Below are positions 13,301 through 25,799 of a DNA stretch of 64,000 nt, in pieces. Numbering within the stretch: position 1 is the first letter of the stretch; every line of letters begins with the position of its first letter. The translations under genes and the position numbers were made by a program. Origin of the DNA: Himantopus leucocephalus. Taxonomy: Eukaryota; Chordata; Aves; Charadriiformes; Recurvirostridae. The DNA is taken from the NCBI GenBank assembly GCA_003993805.1, contig RSEF01000017.1:10731895-10795894 (forward strand). Direction: 5' to 3'. The notes under the pieces were generated by a model, which did not search any database, was not told where the DNA came from, and was given only the letters and a program-made list of their open reading frames with translations.

Positions 13301-15654
13301 GCCCCCACCGGGGCAAGGAATGCAAACACAAAGCAGCCCAGCCTCGGAGCACCCACCAGCAGCGTTGAGAAGATCAGTAGGAGCTGAAGGCGATACAACG
13401 CCCGAGTGAACATTTTCTCAGTACAAGTCCCTAAGCTCAGCTTGCTGCCTGCCACCTCTGGCTAAATTCTATGTGAATTTAGCCCCAAACTTCTCTGGAT
13501 TTTTAGCTTAACAAAGGATCCCTGGGCTGAGCAATTCCACCAGACGATGAGAAGACCAGTTTACAAAATGTCTTAACTTTCTAAATTTATTTCTGGAGAG
13601 CTGATAATTTAGGGCCTGACACCACGTGCGAGTCTTGCCTGAGCAGGAACCCTGCGTGGTGTAATCGTTTCCTGCTGCGAGGGCACAGTGTCTGCATCAA
13701 GGCTCGCAGCCGACACGCTTCTGCCTGACATCAGCCAGATCAGCTGCTTCTCCGTGCCATCAGCGCAATCCCTCAACCAGCCCTCATCAGCCGACTTTCT
13801 CCTTCAGTGGCACAAGTGTTGTCAGAGTATGAGCTGCCTTTTTTTTTTTTTCCTTCTGCTTCAGTTCTCAGGGGAATGAACTGGGAGGTGCAGATTTTAT
13901 TATGCTAATGAAATAAGAACACAACAGCCCTCTGAAGCATGCAAGCCAGAGTCTAGGGGCAGCGCTAAAAACTTCTCCCACAGGAAAAACAGATACAAGG
14001 CTGGCTTTGAGAGTGGGCGTCTTCTACACTAACCACCGCATTGTCAGAAAACCACAGCTGTCCACCACATGAGCAAGCTCCAGTGTAATTGCGCTGGGGC
14101 GCACTGACAGTGCAGTGCAGTGCCCGCAGCGCCGCACGCCCCGCGTGCTCCCCTGCAACACGGGGCAGCCCCGTGCAGCACAGGGCTTCTCCCTGCTCCG
14201 TGCCGGCCGCCCCACAGACCTGTGCTCGGGAGGAGAAATAACGGCACGGCACGTACCGGGCACCGAGTCGAGCTGTGCCAGAGCCAGCTTTCCTGTTTGC
14301 CTTCCCAAAGGTGAGGAGCAGGGGGGTCTCCCTGGGTGTTTCTAACATAGGAACTTCTTTTTGTTTTGCCCCCCCGCCTCTTTTTGACTCTTCTACATGC
14401 GACAGTTTTCATTGGTGCGTATCTTGCAGCACAGCATCAGTACCAGCCTGCAGTGTAAATCTTCAGCTGGGAACCTGCACAATTCCTGCGCGATGTCCCA
14501 CCCTTGAGATGCTGCGCGTAACCCCGCAACATCAGCTGTGCCCTGCCACGCTCCTACAGCATGTGCAGAACAGCCTGGGTCTTCCAGAAGGGAAAAAAAA
14601 ACCAACAGGCCATTATTAAAATGAGTTTAGTAAACAATAATCATAGGAATAGTTAATAAGCACAGCCTTTCTGTGTTAAGTAGGAAATTAGATCCGCTGC
14701 CCCATTACTATTTTGAGTGAGAAGGCAATGATGCCTTTAATTATGCATAGTCTGCTTTATTTGAACTGTGTTGGCTGTTGTGAGGGAAATAATCAATGTA
14801 AACGCCTCCTGAGGTCGCTCCTGAGGCAGACGTGAAATGAACTAAGTGAGCAGAGCAGTGCGTATAATCATATCAAGCAAATCCCCAGGTACTAGCCTGA
14901 GAATCACACATACATATGATTTATACACTCTCAACAACTCAACACTGACACCCCGAGCCATTTTAACAGCAGAGCTTGCATATTGCTTTGAATTCTTATC
15001 TATACATGACAAGTCAAATTTTTGAAGTTGGAATTAATTCTGTGTGTTTTAGAATGAACATAGCCTGCACTCACTGAATTCAGTGGAAATCCTGCTCGAT
15101 TACAGATCATGGAACTCAACTCCTTTTTAAAAACAGTTTGTATTCTAGGGTTTTTAAGCAGAACTCCCCAAGGAATTTCTTCAGCCTAAAGATAATCTTC
15201 AGTAGAAGTTCAACATGAAAAAAGTTTAGAATCAAACCCCACTTCAGTGAGAGACGCAAGAATCAGTCTGCAGGTATTATCTTTTAATTTCTATATTGCT
15301 GAAGTATCTATCCAGTAACAAACTTTGATCTGAATTTGTTTACAAAGCTACCCAGCTTATTTTTCAAGTTTTTCAGTTCAAGCAAATATTTTAAATATGA
15401 GTATCTATTTTTAGTGTGAATTGGCAGTATGTCTGTTTAAAGTGAATACACCACCTGAAACAAGACTTTCTGGGTCAGATTCTGCCGACCATCTCTTAGT
15501 AACTCCGATATTGTGGCAGTGCCACAGCTCACCTTTACTCACACATTCTGCTGCTGTAGGAAGCGCTTCACCAAGGAGGTTACTTAAAAAGAAAACCAAA
15601 ACGGGAATTGTGTTGTGCTCTGAGGAATCTGTGTGGCTGCAGCAGCTTCTACGA
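10381..15654. other. Intron 2 segment, no gene seen
   Basis: Mixed sequence with moderately GC-rich stretches (about 10690-10830, 12560-13020 and 14100-14270) alternating with AT-rich DNA. A POU/octamer-like core, ATGCTAATGA, lies near 13903. A pyrimidine tract plus CAG at about 13838-13865 looks like a plus-strand acceptor but has no supporting exon. Confidence 0.55.
14620..14830. promoter_or_regulatory. Candidate conserved non-coding element
   Basis: An AT-rich, repeat-free block with homeodomain and POU-like cores (AGTTAATAAG, CTTTAATTATGCATAG, AATAATCAATG). It resembles intronic enhancers of developmental regulators. The call is by texture only. Confidence 0.3.
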
Positions 15655-15910
15655 GCGATCGCAGCGCGCAGACCCCAGCGCTGGAGGGGCGGCGCGTTTC
15701 TCCCGGCTCTGCCTGGGAGACCATCGCTCCCCATTCCTCGGGCAGGGACACGCCCGCAGCGGGAGGGGCCGCCCCGCCCCCAGCCACACCCAGCCCCGCC
15801 CTGCCACACCCAGCCCCGCCCCCAGCCCCGCCCTGCGCGGGGGCTGCGGGGCGCAGCGGGTCCCGGCCCAGCACCCACCCAGGCTGCGGCTCGGGCGAGG
15901 GGAGTCAGTG
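15655..15910. other. Small intronic CpG-rich patch with a 20-bp repeat
   Basis: About 250 bp of GC- and CpG-rich sequence. Positions 15784-15835 carry two copies plus a partial copy of a 20-bp C-rich unit containing CCCCGCCC GC-box cores. It could bind SP/KLF factors. Long open frames here are a composition effect. Confidence 0.6.
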
Positions 15911-16359
15911 ACGGATCAGAGGGGGACAAATCCTGACTGATTTACACCCACGTGAACCCAACTGCTTCGGTTTGCACCCTGTAAATCATACCTGCCAGCG
16001 AAATAATCCTGCCACTCCCCTGCACGCAGCCCAAGTCTGTGATGGATTTGGCAACAAGACTCCGGTATCACAAGTCCCGGGTCAACACATCCATCATTTA
16101 TCGGGGATGGCACACAAGTCCCACGCTAAACCATTTTTTACAGCTGCTTGCTGCAAGAACTCTCGTCAGTTAACCCCGATGAGCTTGTTTTCTCCCAACC
16201 CAGCTGCTGCAGCCCTGAAAACACGATGTTCCACCTGTGACATCACCTCCATTGCCATGGAGACAGACCATCTCCGCAGCTACACACGGGGCCTTCTTGA
16301 AATGCAAATTTCTGTAAAGCAGAAAGTACACATGACGCTGCTGTGCACGCACGGAGGTT

Positions 16360-16404
16360 GGACATGTCTGACCGGGAACATGTCCCGTGGCCCCGGACAT
16401 GTTC
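16360..16404. promoter_or_regulatory. Triple p53/p63/p73-family half-site cluster
   Basis: Three decamers each fit the p53-family half-site RRRCWWGYYY exactly: GGACATGTCT (16360-16369), GAACATGTCC (16376-16385) and GGACATGTTC (16395-16404). Spacers are 6 and 9 bp, within the range accepted for response elements. All use the CATG core favoured by p53 and p63. Binding is inferred from motif only. Confidence 0.55.
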
Positions 16405-19400
16405 TCCTGAACAGGAAAAGGCTGTTTTAGAGAAAGTCGGGCCAGTCCGACCTGCTGGGGGATGCCAGACTGTGGCATACCCGAGGTCCGTACCATATCG
16501 CCTGTGACGGGCTCCAGACGCTCGCTGCGCACCGCGGCTCGGGCAGCGTAGGCTGCAGGTACCTCGGGGAAGGGGATGCTCTGCTGACCAGCAGGTGTGC
16601 AAAGCGAGAAGTTTTCTGCCCTGTTAAATGTTTTCCTTCTGTGACAACTGTACCCTCACACAGTTCAGGGACTGTGCCAAAGTTTGAGTAATTTTTTTCC
16701 CCCAGAATAAAGTTTCTAAGCCATCCCACGCAAGGCCTCCTGCTCTGAAAAGCCGTGGAAGGGCTTCTTGCCTGCAGCTGAACTACCAGAGTGTTTGCTC
16801 AGCACCGTTTTCTGAAATCTTGTGACGACGGGTGAAGGAACCATATCACAGAGAAGTTTCTCAGTGCACGTTTGGATGTTTGTGTATGAACATCTGCTCC
16901 CCACTCCAAAGGCAAGATTTCTGCAGGTCCCTCATCCATGTGTTAAAAGGAGTTTGATCTTTCACAGAGACACGCGCTGGCGTGAACTTCACCCTAAGGA
17001 GTTAAATCAGCTTTTGCTATGGAAACTCTCATGATAAAAATAGATCCTCCTGCTCTAAAGGATTTGTACTGTGCATGATTTAAGGGGGCTTATTGAACTA
17101 TCCTGTGCAGTTTGTTTTGTTGCACAGAAATCATATTTGTCAAAAATTTCTTTCTTTCACCAAGATTCATTTGAATAGGTTCTGCTGTACTGGCCATATT
17201 ATGGGAGAATACCAAGGTCTCCTTTTCAAATGGAAAAAGCAAGCTTATTCTTCTTTGCATTTTGGCTAAAAATAAGAGTTTTATGGAGTAAAGAGCATAT
17301 GGTGGTCTATAATTATTATACATAATCCTCCAACCTATCCCTAAGCATGTTACCATAAATCTTTAACAGTAAGTCTGAACAGAGGTATCCAGGATGATGA
17401 AGAAATAGCTTTTCGTGTGACTTTAGACTTTTCAAGTCTAGATGCAAAACAGCTATCTCCGAAACACGCTAAAAAAAAAAAAAACTCCAACAACAGACCA
17501 TGGGCTATTAATTGTGTTCTTTGCTGTATTTGGCTATTTAATCCTCTTAAAATGGAAATGCTGTAATGGTGATTCTAGAAAAATATATTCAGCTGCATGA
17601 TTTCCGAGAGTTGGGTAGATACAGAGTTGGGTATCAGGAGCTTATTTTAAGATTATTTGAATGCAGAAATATTGTTCACTGAATTTTAGTTTTATTTTTT
17701 TAAGAGGAGTGTTCTGTTCACCTGAAAATAAACTGCAAGTGCAAAGGCACATCCAGTCACCACAGGCTTGGCAGGAGTGGAGAAAGAGACTGGCATGAGT
17801 TCTGCAGGAGGCTCCAGGCAGCAATCAGACGAACTACCCCCTTACTACCTGCCCAGGCAGCACCGCGCACCAAGGGGGTGAGCTTTCTGAGCAAGAGACA
17901 CGGCATTTCTAACCCCAGCTTCCCACTTTACCCCTATAGAAGATGTACAGTAAGTAGAATTATTTTCTCAACAGTTTATGAACTGTGAGCACCAGTGAAA
18001 CGAGGCATCTCGGCACTGCAACGCTTCAGCACGTCTGCCAGAGGAACTGTAACAATGGGCTTTGTCAGCGCGCGCAACCACAGAACGTGGAGATGCTCCA
18101 GGAGCGTTGAATAGGCTCCTATGCCACACACACAGCTGGAATGACCTGAAATTCCTGCCCCCCTCTCTTGCAATAATATGGGCAGAAGCAAACGAGGTTT
18201 CCAGAGCGGGGTATGGTGAAGAGGCCAGCCTGTCCACGGGACGGTGTGTCACAGGCAGCGGCAGCCCTCCTCCACCTGCGGGTCTGCATCGCCCAACTTC
18301 AGAGCAGGCGTTCCCCTGGGCTTATCCTTCAGGCAGAACTCGGGGATCACACAGCCGTACACACATGTGCACACAAACACATCTGCACACACTCACATTT
18401 TCCAGCCCCCTAAAGAAAATAAATTGCATGAACGTCATGCATATTTTAAGCTGATACCCTGGGGGATTTTCAGACCAAAAATGCCTTAACCAGAAAACTT
18501 TGTATTTTCCTTGCTCTCAAAAACTCACAAGAATTCATATACAAACGATGACAAATACTTCATTCAAAGAGACAGTTACTCCCAGAGCAGAGGGAATAGG
18601 GCCAGCTCAAGTAGTTAGAATGGCTGCATGCAGCTAGCCCCTTTGCTTCAAGACCACAGGAATTGTTTATCACTGAGACTCTCCCAGGCTAATTGAAACC
18701 AGCCCTGACTTTTGAACCTGCCAGCACTAAAGAAACTTTAAGTGTTTTCTCCTACTGAGATTTGGCCTATGGGGACTGCTCATTGCTCACCCCTCCGTCA
18801 TTTTCGGTTCATTTTATTTCCACCTTGAATGAATCCTTAGTCTAAAAGATGCTTAAGCAATTCTCATTTATAGGACAATGAAATTTTGAGACTGTGTTGC
18901 TCATGTTGCATCCTTCTGAGGACCCTGATACTAAGTAAGTTTGAATCCATACACTAAGGACCTCTATTACGTGACCGTTTCAATAGAATCTTTGTGGTTT
19001 ACATTTTACAAATGTAACTTACTGACACTCGCAACGTACAGCATGCTCTCACTTAGGATGTTCACAAGCTGTTGGAAACAGAAATTTGCACAGAGAATTG
19101 GAAAGGGAATCCAGTCAACCTCAAGCTGGTTTAACATTTGCTAAAACTAACCTGAAAACCATTACCGTCTAAAGGCAGACTGCCCCAGCGGTATGTGCTG
19201 TACCAGACAGGTATGCCGGCCTGCCCTACACACAAGTGGGGAGCGATTATGTTTCCAGTACATATCTTCATTTGGGTGCTGCACTAACAGGACATCAACG
19301 TATAACGCCTCCCTACAAAAAAACATGTTGGAAAACATTGCAACCATGACGCTCTACTGCTAACATGCAATCTGCAGGCTTATCATTGATGGAAAAACCG

Positions 19401-22400
19401 ATACAGGTCACCTTGCCAGGTCCTGGCAGCCTGACATCCCAAGCTCTCTTCTAGCTCTCCTAATCCCCCCAGGACACTGCTCAGTGCATCACAGATTAAG
19501 TCAGGACAAGCAGGCAGGCAGCAGCACATTTATCTTCTCTGCAAACATCAGTTCCAAGAGAGATTCCACAGATAAGACAAGTTCATTCAAATTCATTCAT
19601 CTGAGAATAGAAACCTGAGCCAAAACTAACATGCATTTTATGCTTATTTACAGACCACCGGAGACTAAAGGATTCACCAAGAAATTCACAGGTACCTCCT
19701 CTGCAACGGTAGTGAAATGCCACAAACTGCTTCTCCTGGGAGGTTTCGCTGCAGCCCGAAGCTCAGCTCCTTCGCAGGGCTCTTCTCCTTCTCTGGTCCT
19801 GCCCGCACCCTCAGCCGTGCTGTGGAACCGACCTCTGCCCATGCAGGAGTCAGGAGGACACTCTATGCCTGTCGCTGCCTGGACGATCCACCTCGTTACC
19901 GCAGTAGCCAAACAACTACTGGCCCACAGGCCCTAAGAAATGCTTGCAACTTGATCACAAAAATAACTTCTCTGCACTCTTAGAGTTGAGCACGTCCATC
20001 TGCCCCGAAGCTTGGGGCACCCTGAGGAGCAGCCCTCCTCTTGTGCCTACAGCCACTCTGAACCGCAGCCCGGCACATCAACCAGGAAACACCCCAGAGG
20101 GCAACTCACTGTTTTCAAACTTCTGCCGAGCTCGGCAGCATGTGAAGCTAATAACGAGGAGCTACAGACCTCACCTGTGCCTCTTGGGAGAAAAGCAGTA
20201 GAGGCTCAGGGAAAAGTAATAAAATGGTTTAGATCTTTGTCTCCAGGATGATTCCAAGCTGCAGTGACGACACACTGCTGGATCCCTTGCTTAAAGTCCC
20301 TGCAAAGATCAGCTGCTCCTCTGACATCTTCCATACGTGGTACATGCAGCTATTAGTTGCCTCTGTATGTGGAATACAATTGATGGCTTGATAAAAAAGA
20401 GGCCAGTTAAGTTAAAAACTTTGTGCATGTTGTGTCCTGAGGGACCCAGTGCTCAGATGTTGTCAGTAGCCAGGTCACGTCATTGGTGGATAAGATAGTG
20501 GTGATGTCAATGAACAAGAGAGAGGGAAGAAGAAAGAACTTTCTCAGTGAACTTATGCTGTGACCTCCTGTAGAAAAAAGGACCAGCCCAACCCTCTTCT
20601 TCTCGTTACACCTTTTCCCAACTTTGCCTCTTTTGAATGCAGAGCCGGTAGTCCGAGAACCTCATCAAAAGAGGAGACAGAGCAGTCATGCCTCTCCTTG
20701 TGGGAAGGACATGGGAGAGCAAATAGCATGTCACAGATGTTAGTCACAGTGCTTACACATAGCTCGATGATGTTTGGGTCTGGAGACTCTAAACGCGCAG
20801 ACATTTCACTCTGAAAATCAGGAGGGTGAGCAGACTATGTGCCTTGGAGCTCCATGTGCCCTGAGCCTCAGCCAGCGCAGCGGTGGGTGCTGGAGCAGGA
20901 GCTGGAGCGAGCAGACTGTCCAGGGACGTAACAGGGCAACCAGCCGGACTCGTGGCTGCCCAGATACGGCTGAAGGGACAGCTGAACCGATACAACTCCT
21001 GTGTCCACAGCCAGGGTCCTGCTCCACTGCTCCTACAGACACCAGCACACACGTTCGAACAATGAGGCTGATGGCTGTCCCCTCGTCACCTCACCAGGAC
21101 CTCTCTCTCCTACCAGGCTGCCGGCGACGCTGGCGTGCATCAGCGGGAGAAACAACTTCCAGGAGCTCTGCAGGCCACAGCACCAGTATCTTCCACACGT
21201 GCCAACACTTTCAAACTGTGGGTACTCCCTCTTGACAGGATGCAGGAATGCTTGGGGGCTTTGGATTAGCTCCTGGAGCTGGAACAGCCATGTCAGCACG
21301 GCACTGTGCCCAGGCTGAGAAACGTGGGGGCGTAAGAGTCAAGTTCACCTGGAAGTGGGACAGGGGGTAAAACAGCTTGGGAAATGCTGACAGAGGCTGG
21401 TTGACACTCAACCTGTCCCAAGGAAGCCTCAGGAATGCCTTCATGCTCACTATCGTGCAGGGATCAGCCTGGCAGGCTCACACGTGCACACCAGTTGTTT
21501 CCCCTGGGACCGAAGCAGCAGCAGCAGCAGCAACATCCCGTCACCCCACGTGTGGGAGCAGCCCCAGTGCAAGTGTGGATGCAAGTGGAGAGTCACCCTC
21601 AGCTTGCACAAGGCCAGCCTGCCCGACCACCTCCTCGCAGCCTCGTGTCCTCAGCCCGCACGAAGGGAAGAGCTTTACACCGTGCTCCCGTGGGCGCCTG
21701 TGCCCAAGCATGCAGGCGTGTGCATACGCCATCTCACAACATGCAGCACATTAACCCTTCCTCTACCAAGATGATGTTGCCTTTGTACCAAGCGCTGAGA
21801 GTTCCACCACAGACCTGAGAAGAGAACAGTAAAAACGGACTGCTCCTGCTCCCTCTGTGCTATCAGTTGCCACAGACAGCAGAGACACCCACAATGAAAC
21901 ACGCAGAGCAACTTTGCTGGTAGAGCGTGACGATGTCCTTGCAGGTGCTGAGGCTGTACAAGACATCACTGCTTCCTTTGTGGGACACACGTTAACATAC
22001 CTTATCCTACAACAATGCGAAAAGTAATTAGGACTCAGCTGCACGGTACTATGGAGAGGCCTTCATCTGCAGGCTGCAAAAATGAGATTGTGGGCAGCAA
22101 GTTTGTGGGCTAAGGAAGAGGGAGACAGCAGTTCACCTCTCCCCTTCCCTTGAGGGGGTTCACACCTTCCACCACCCTGGAGAACACCCTCACCTGCGAG
22201 CTACAAGGTGTCTGGGGCAGGTCCCATCTCCACCCCCCTGCAGATCCGCTCCACCACGCAGAGAAGGAGTCACTGGGGATTGTCCGGGGGTGACACGCAG
22301 CGAGGGCGCTCTCCCGGCCAAGGCCGCCGGGTGCCAGTGCCCAGCCAGGGCTGCCCACGGCTGCGGGCAGGGTGCTGCCGAGAGGAGAGGGCGCAGGCTC

Positions 22401-22499
22401 CCGTGAGCGCTCCAGGCTGCTGCAGGAGGGGGGAGAGGGGAGAAGCACTGCTCTGGCAGTGCTTTAGGAGAAGGTTTTGGCTGCCACTGCATCTCAGGC
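16405..22499. other. Intron 2 segment, no gene seen
   Basis: Mixed intronic DNA, including a degenerate CA-rich stretch at about 18357-18403, a poly-A run near 17471 and a short (GCA)6 tract near 21514. No open frame shows recognisable protein features, and no transposon was recognised. Confidence 0.55.
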
Positions 22500-22740
22500 G
22501 AAACCTGATCTAGCCAGCGTGCGCAGTGCGCTCTCAGCACATCTACGGCGCCGAGCGCGCAGCCGGGGCAGGAGCACCCTGGCAGGAGCGCGGGCGGCTG
22601 GGTGGGAGCCCGAGCCGCTGGGGGGGACAGGAGCCCCAGCGCAGCGCGACCCGGCGGGCAGCGGGCCCGGGCACGAGGGAGGCAGCCCCTCACCTCGCAG
22701 GCGTACGCCGCCGGACACGCCGTCTCCAACACCTACTTCA
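22500..22740. other. Small intronic CpG-rich patch
   Basis: A GC-rich block dense in CpG. Overlapping open frames of about 180-207 codons exist on both strands, which points to base composition rather than coding. It could be an alternative promoter or enhancer, but nothing in the sequence decides this. Confidence 0.5.
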
Positions 22741-23459
22741 CACCTTCGGCTTGGCGCTGAGGTGGGCCAAACCACCCACCTCCACCAGAGGCTCCGTGGA
22801 GCTGCTCTGCTGGGTGCTCCCCTCCCGAGAGCAGAGCCACCACCACAGGACTCACTGCCCCGACCTTCTCAGAATCACCGGCCGCTGTGGCCTCGCAGGA
22901 GAAGGAGCAGGAGCAGGGACCGCGCTCTGCCCAGGGCTGCCAAGTGCAGTGCCATGCAGCCTCGCTCACGCTGCCCCGTGGCACCGCCACCGCCGAAGCC
23001 ACCCCGTCTCCACGGTCCTGTGCTACTGCAACAACATAATACCCGGCGATGTAAGCTCAGTTTCTTTACATTATTTGTATCAGCAATAGACATACCCTGA
23101 CAATTGTCCGCATGCACGTTCTTCACGAGAATGAGATGGAAAAAGGGACTTGACTCCAACCTTCAGAATAAATATTTAAATACTGAAACTGTACAGGCCA
23201 AAGTTTCTAAAGACTCTCTCCCCGGCCCTGGAGGTGCCCCGAGTCACAAACCCCCTAAGGCTGGGAGAGGTCGTGGGGCTGTATCCCCCCACGCGCCCTG
23301 TCTCACCGTCGTCCCCTGCGCGCCGTGCCGGGCCGCAGTCACGGACCTGCCCCGCTCCGACCCTCACAGCCACTCACACTTCTTGAGTTCTTCAAGTGAA
23401 TCAAGTAAATCCCCTGCCTTCAAAATGGAAACACAAAAACAGTTTCTATTCATTTAAAA

Positions 23460-23700
23460 CAACCGCACATGTTAATTATAGCTATTAAAGCTACTCTGTA
23501 TTTATACTTAATAACAGCGTCTTTATTGGGGGCTTGAGAGTTCGCACTCATTTGACAGCCCTTTTCTGGAAGGTCTGAGCTACATGGAGTTGCATAAACT
23601 TCACACTGGCTTTGCCCTGCTTCACTGAAAGTATTGTAGATTTAGACTGCTGTGAGACAAAAATTTGGCTGTAAAAATGTGAAATTATGAATCTATCCTC
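23460..23700. promoter_or_regulatory. Candidate conserved non-coding element
   Basis: A complex AT-rich stretch beginning with TTAATTATAGCTATTAAAG, with CTTTATTGG and TTTGACAG cores (the latter MEIS/TGIF-like). No simple repeat or coding signal. The enhancer reading is by texture. Confidence 0.3.
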
Positions 23701-25778
23701 TACAAAATCCCAGCATAACACAAACTGAATTCAAATACCAGGCACAAAATATTTTCTTTTAAAAATTCCTGTGTTTTCAAGCACGAATTCATTCCAGCCC
23801 ATGTGACTCTAGCTGGCAGCCAGCTTAGCACTGCTCCCTACTGTCAGTACTAAAACAAACAGAAATTTACAGCCTTTCCTCCATTCAAAACTGTCACAGA
23901 GCAAATTACTAAAAACAAGTGGCGTATCTGTTGATTACACCCTCTGTGCAGGTCAGAGGGTTCTCTATTTATTCACAATGGGTAAGCAGAGTAAACACTC
24001 CTCTTTGTAACCTCTCTTCCTAACCTCTCTTCCTTATCCGAATTACTCTATATCTTTTTTTGCACATTTTCTGTATTCCAACCCCAGCATTTGTCCTCTG
24101 CCTATTATCCACCATCACTCACAGCACGCTGCATCCATGCATTGCTTTGGACAACTTCTGCTCTCAACCATCATGGCATTTCTAAATGAACGTTGTGAGA
24201 TTCATTTTGGAGAATAAATAAGAGTTGTTTTGTTTTGTTTTTCACAAACACGTGTACACATGAGGCTTAATTGCCAGGCTGTTACAGGAAGGATATGCAA
24301 AAGCATATTGAAAACAACAGCTTTAAAATAAGAAGCCAAGGGAAACGCTTGCTTACAACGCTTGCCTTCCCTGCTCACAAGACACGGTGAGTGCTGCCCT
24401 AACGTCCCTCGGGGAGGGAGCCGGGATAACGTTCCTGCCTCTGGCCGCTCGCTTTCTTAAGCTGCAAGTCTTTGCCTTGTCTGGAAGAACAGAGATGGTG
24501 AGGAATAGCAGAGAGAAAACTGCAGCAGAGGTGATGCAGAACGGCTGAAGAAGTATGCTCACATCTGCCTGCCCAGTCTCGGTAATACAGAAGATGCACA
24601 CGGATTCCGAGAGGAAGACTCAAATATTTCCCACTTGTTGGTACAGCAACTGGCTAACTGTGGCATTGTCCTGTACCTACATTAACTTCTGCGTATCAGC
24701 TAATAGGAATGATGTGCCCTTTAGGCAGGAAATACAGGGTCAAGATTTTGGGGTTTTTCATTTCCTCCACACCACCACAATTCGGGTGTTTTAGGAGCAT
24801 CCCAGCTCCCGTCCCTCTGTCCGGTCCTCTTGGCAGGAATCTGGCAGAGCTAAAACACAAGTCAGCACTGATCCTGAGCTGTGACTGACCCCTACTTGAT
24901 AGTCCCGTTTTTTTTTCATGGGGTATTAGTTCATAAAAGATTCCGCAGATCCACCTAAAGCTCCTTCCTCTCTGAATTTCCTCATGACGCAATCCATTGA
25001 AGTTTCAGGATGGCCTTTATTACAGCATATGCTGAGGCTTCAAATGTAAAGCAACATTTTGAAAAGGCAGCATCTGTCTCTGCAGGCAGGAAAACCCTTT
25101 TGTTACCATATTGAACTGCTACACATAGCAAGAGATGCAGTTCAAGCAGTAAACTCTTGATCTTCCCTCGAAAGTCTCTACTTTCACTTATCAGCCTGAC
25201 ATCTCACAGTGGGGCCACCTGCCCAGACTATGGGGCTGGCTCCAGGGCTCGCAGACTGGAACCAGACCTCTGAGGGAACAGGGGCGGACGGAGGTGGCCA
25301 GCTCCCTGGGACCCTCCAACACAGTTCAAAGTGACATGTTTCAAACAGTCCTCTCCTCCGTACCCCATTGCCTTCAAAGCACAAACAGCTTTATAGCCTG
25401 GAGCATGTGAAGTATTCATTCAGGGATGCACGGCAGTTGCTCTTGGCGGAGGAAGGAGCGCGGCTCTGCAGAGACGTTTGCATCCTGCGTGCTTCCAGGA
25501 TTTTTTCTGAAGGAGTTTGCAGCCGATTCCCTTGCTCTAGTCCATTATTCGACTTCTGCCATCCCATTTCTGCCAGATCCTTGCAGTTTTCTGTCAGAGC
25601 TCACGCACAGAGAATTTTAGGCAGAAATACAGTAACCCAAAAAATCCCAAAAAAAGAAAGAAAAGCTCCCCAGCAATTGGACTCCAAAGTTCAAGACAAA
25701 ACTTCTCTGAAGTAGAAAATGAGTTAACACATAATTAGGGGTTTTCCCAAAGAGACTGAATAATTTATGGAAAGTTAC

Positions 25779-25799
25779 TGACATGTTCCTGACATGTTT
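25779..25799. promoter_or_regulatory. Near-consensus p53-family element
   Basis: Two direct copies, TGACATGTTC (25779-25788) and TGACATGTTT (25790-25799), are separated by 1 bp. Each matches RRRCWWGYYY except at the first base (T instead of purine). This is weaker than the cluster at 16360-16404. Confidence 0.3.

Noticed and set aside
17869..17885. CTCF-like site
   Set aside because: On comparison with the CTCF core the key GGC positions do not match.
22190..23100. Overlapping 180- and 207-codon open frames
   Set aside because: Both strands are open over the same CpG-rich patch and neither shows motifs, a proper start context or splice sites.
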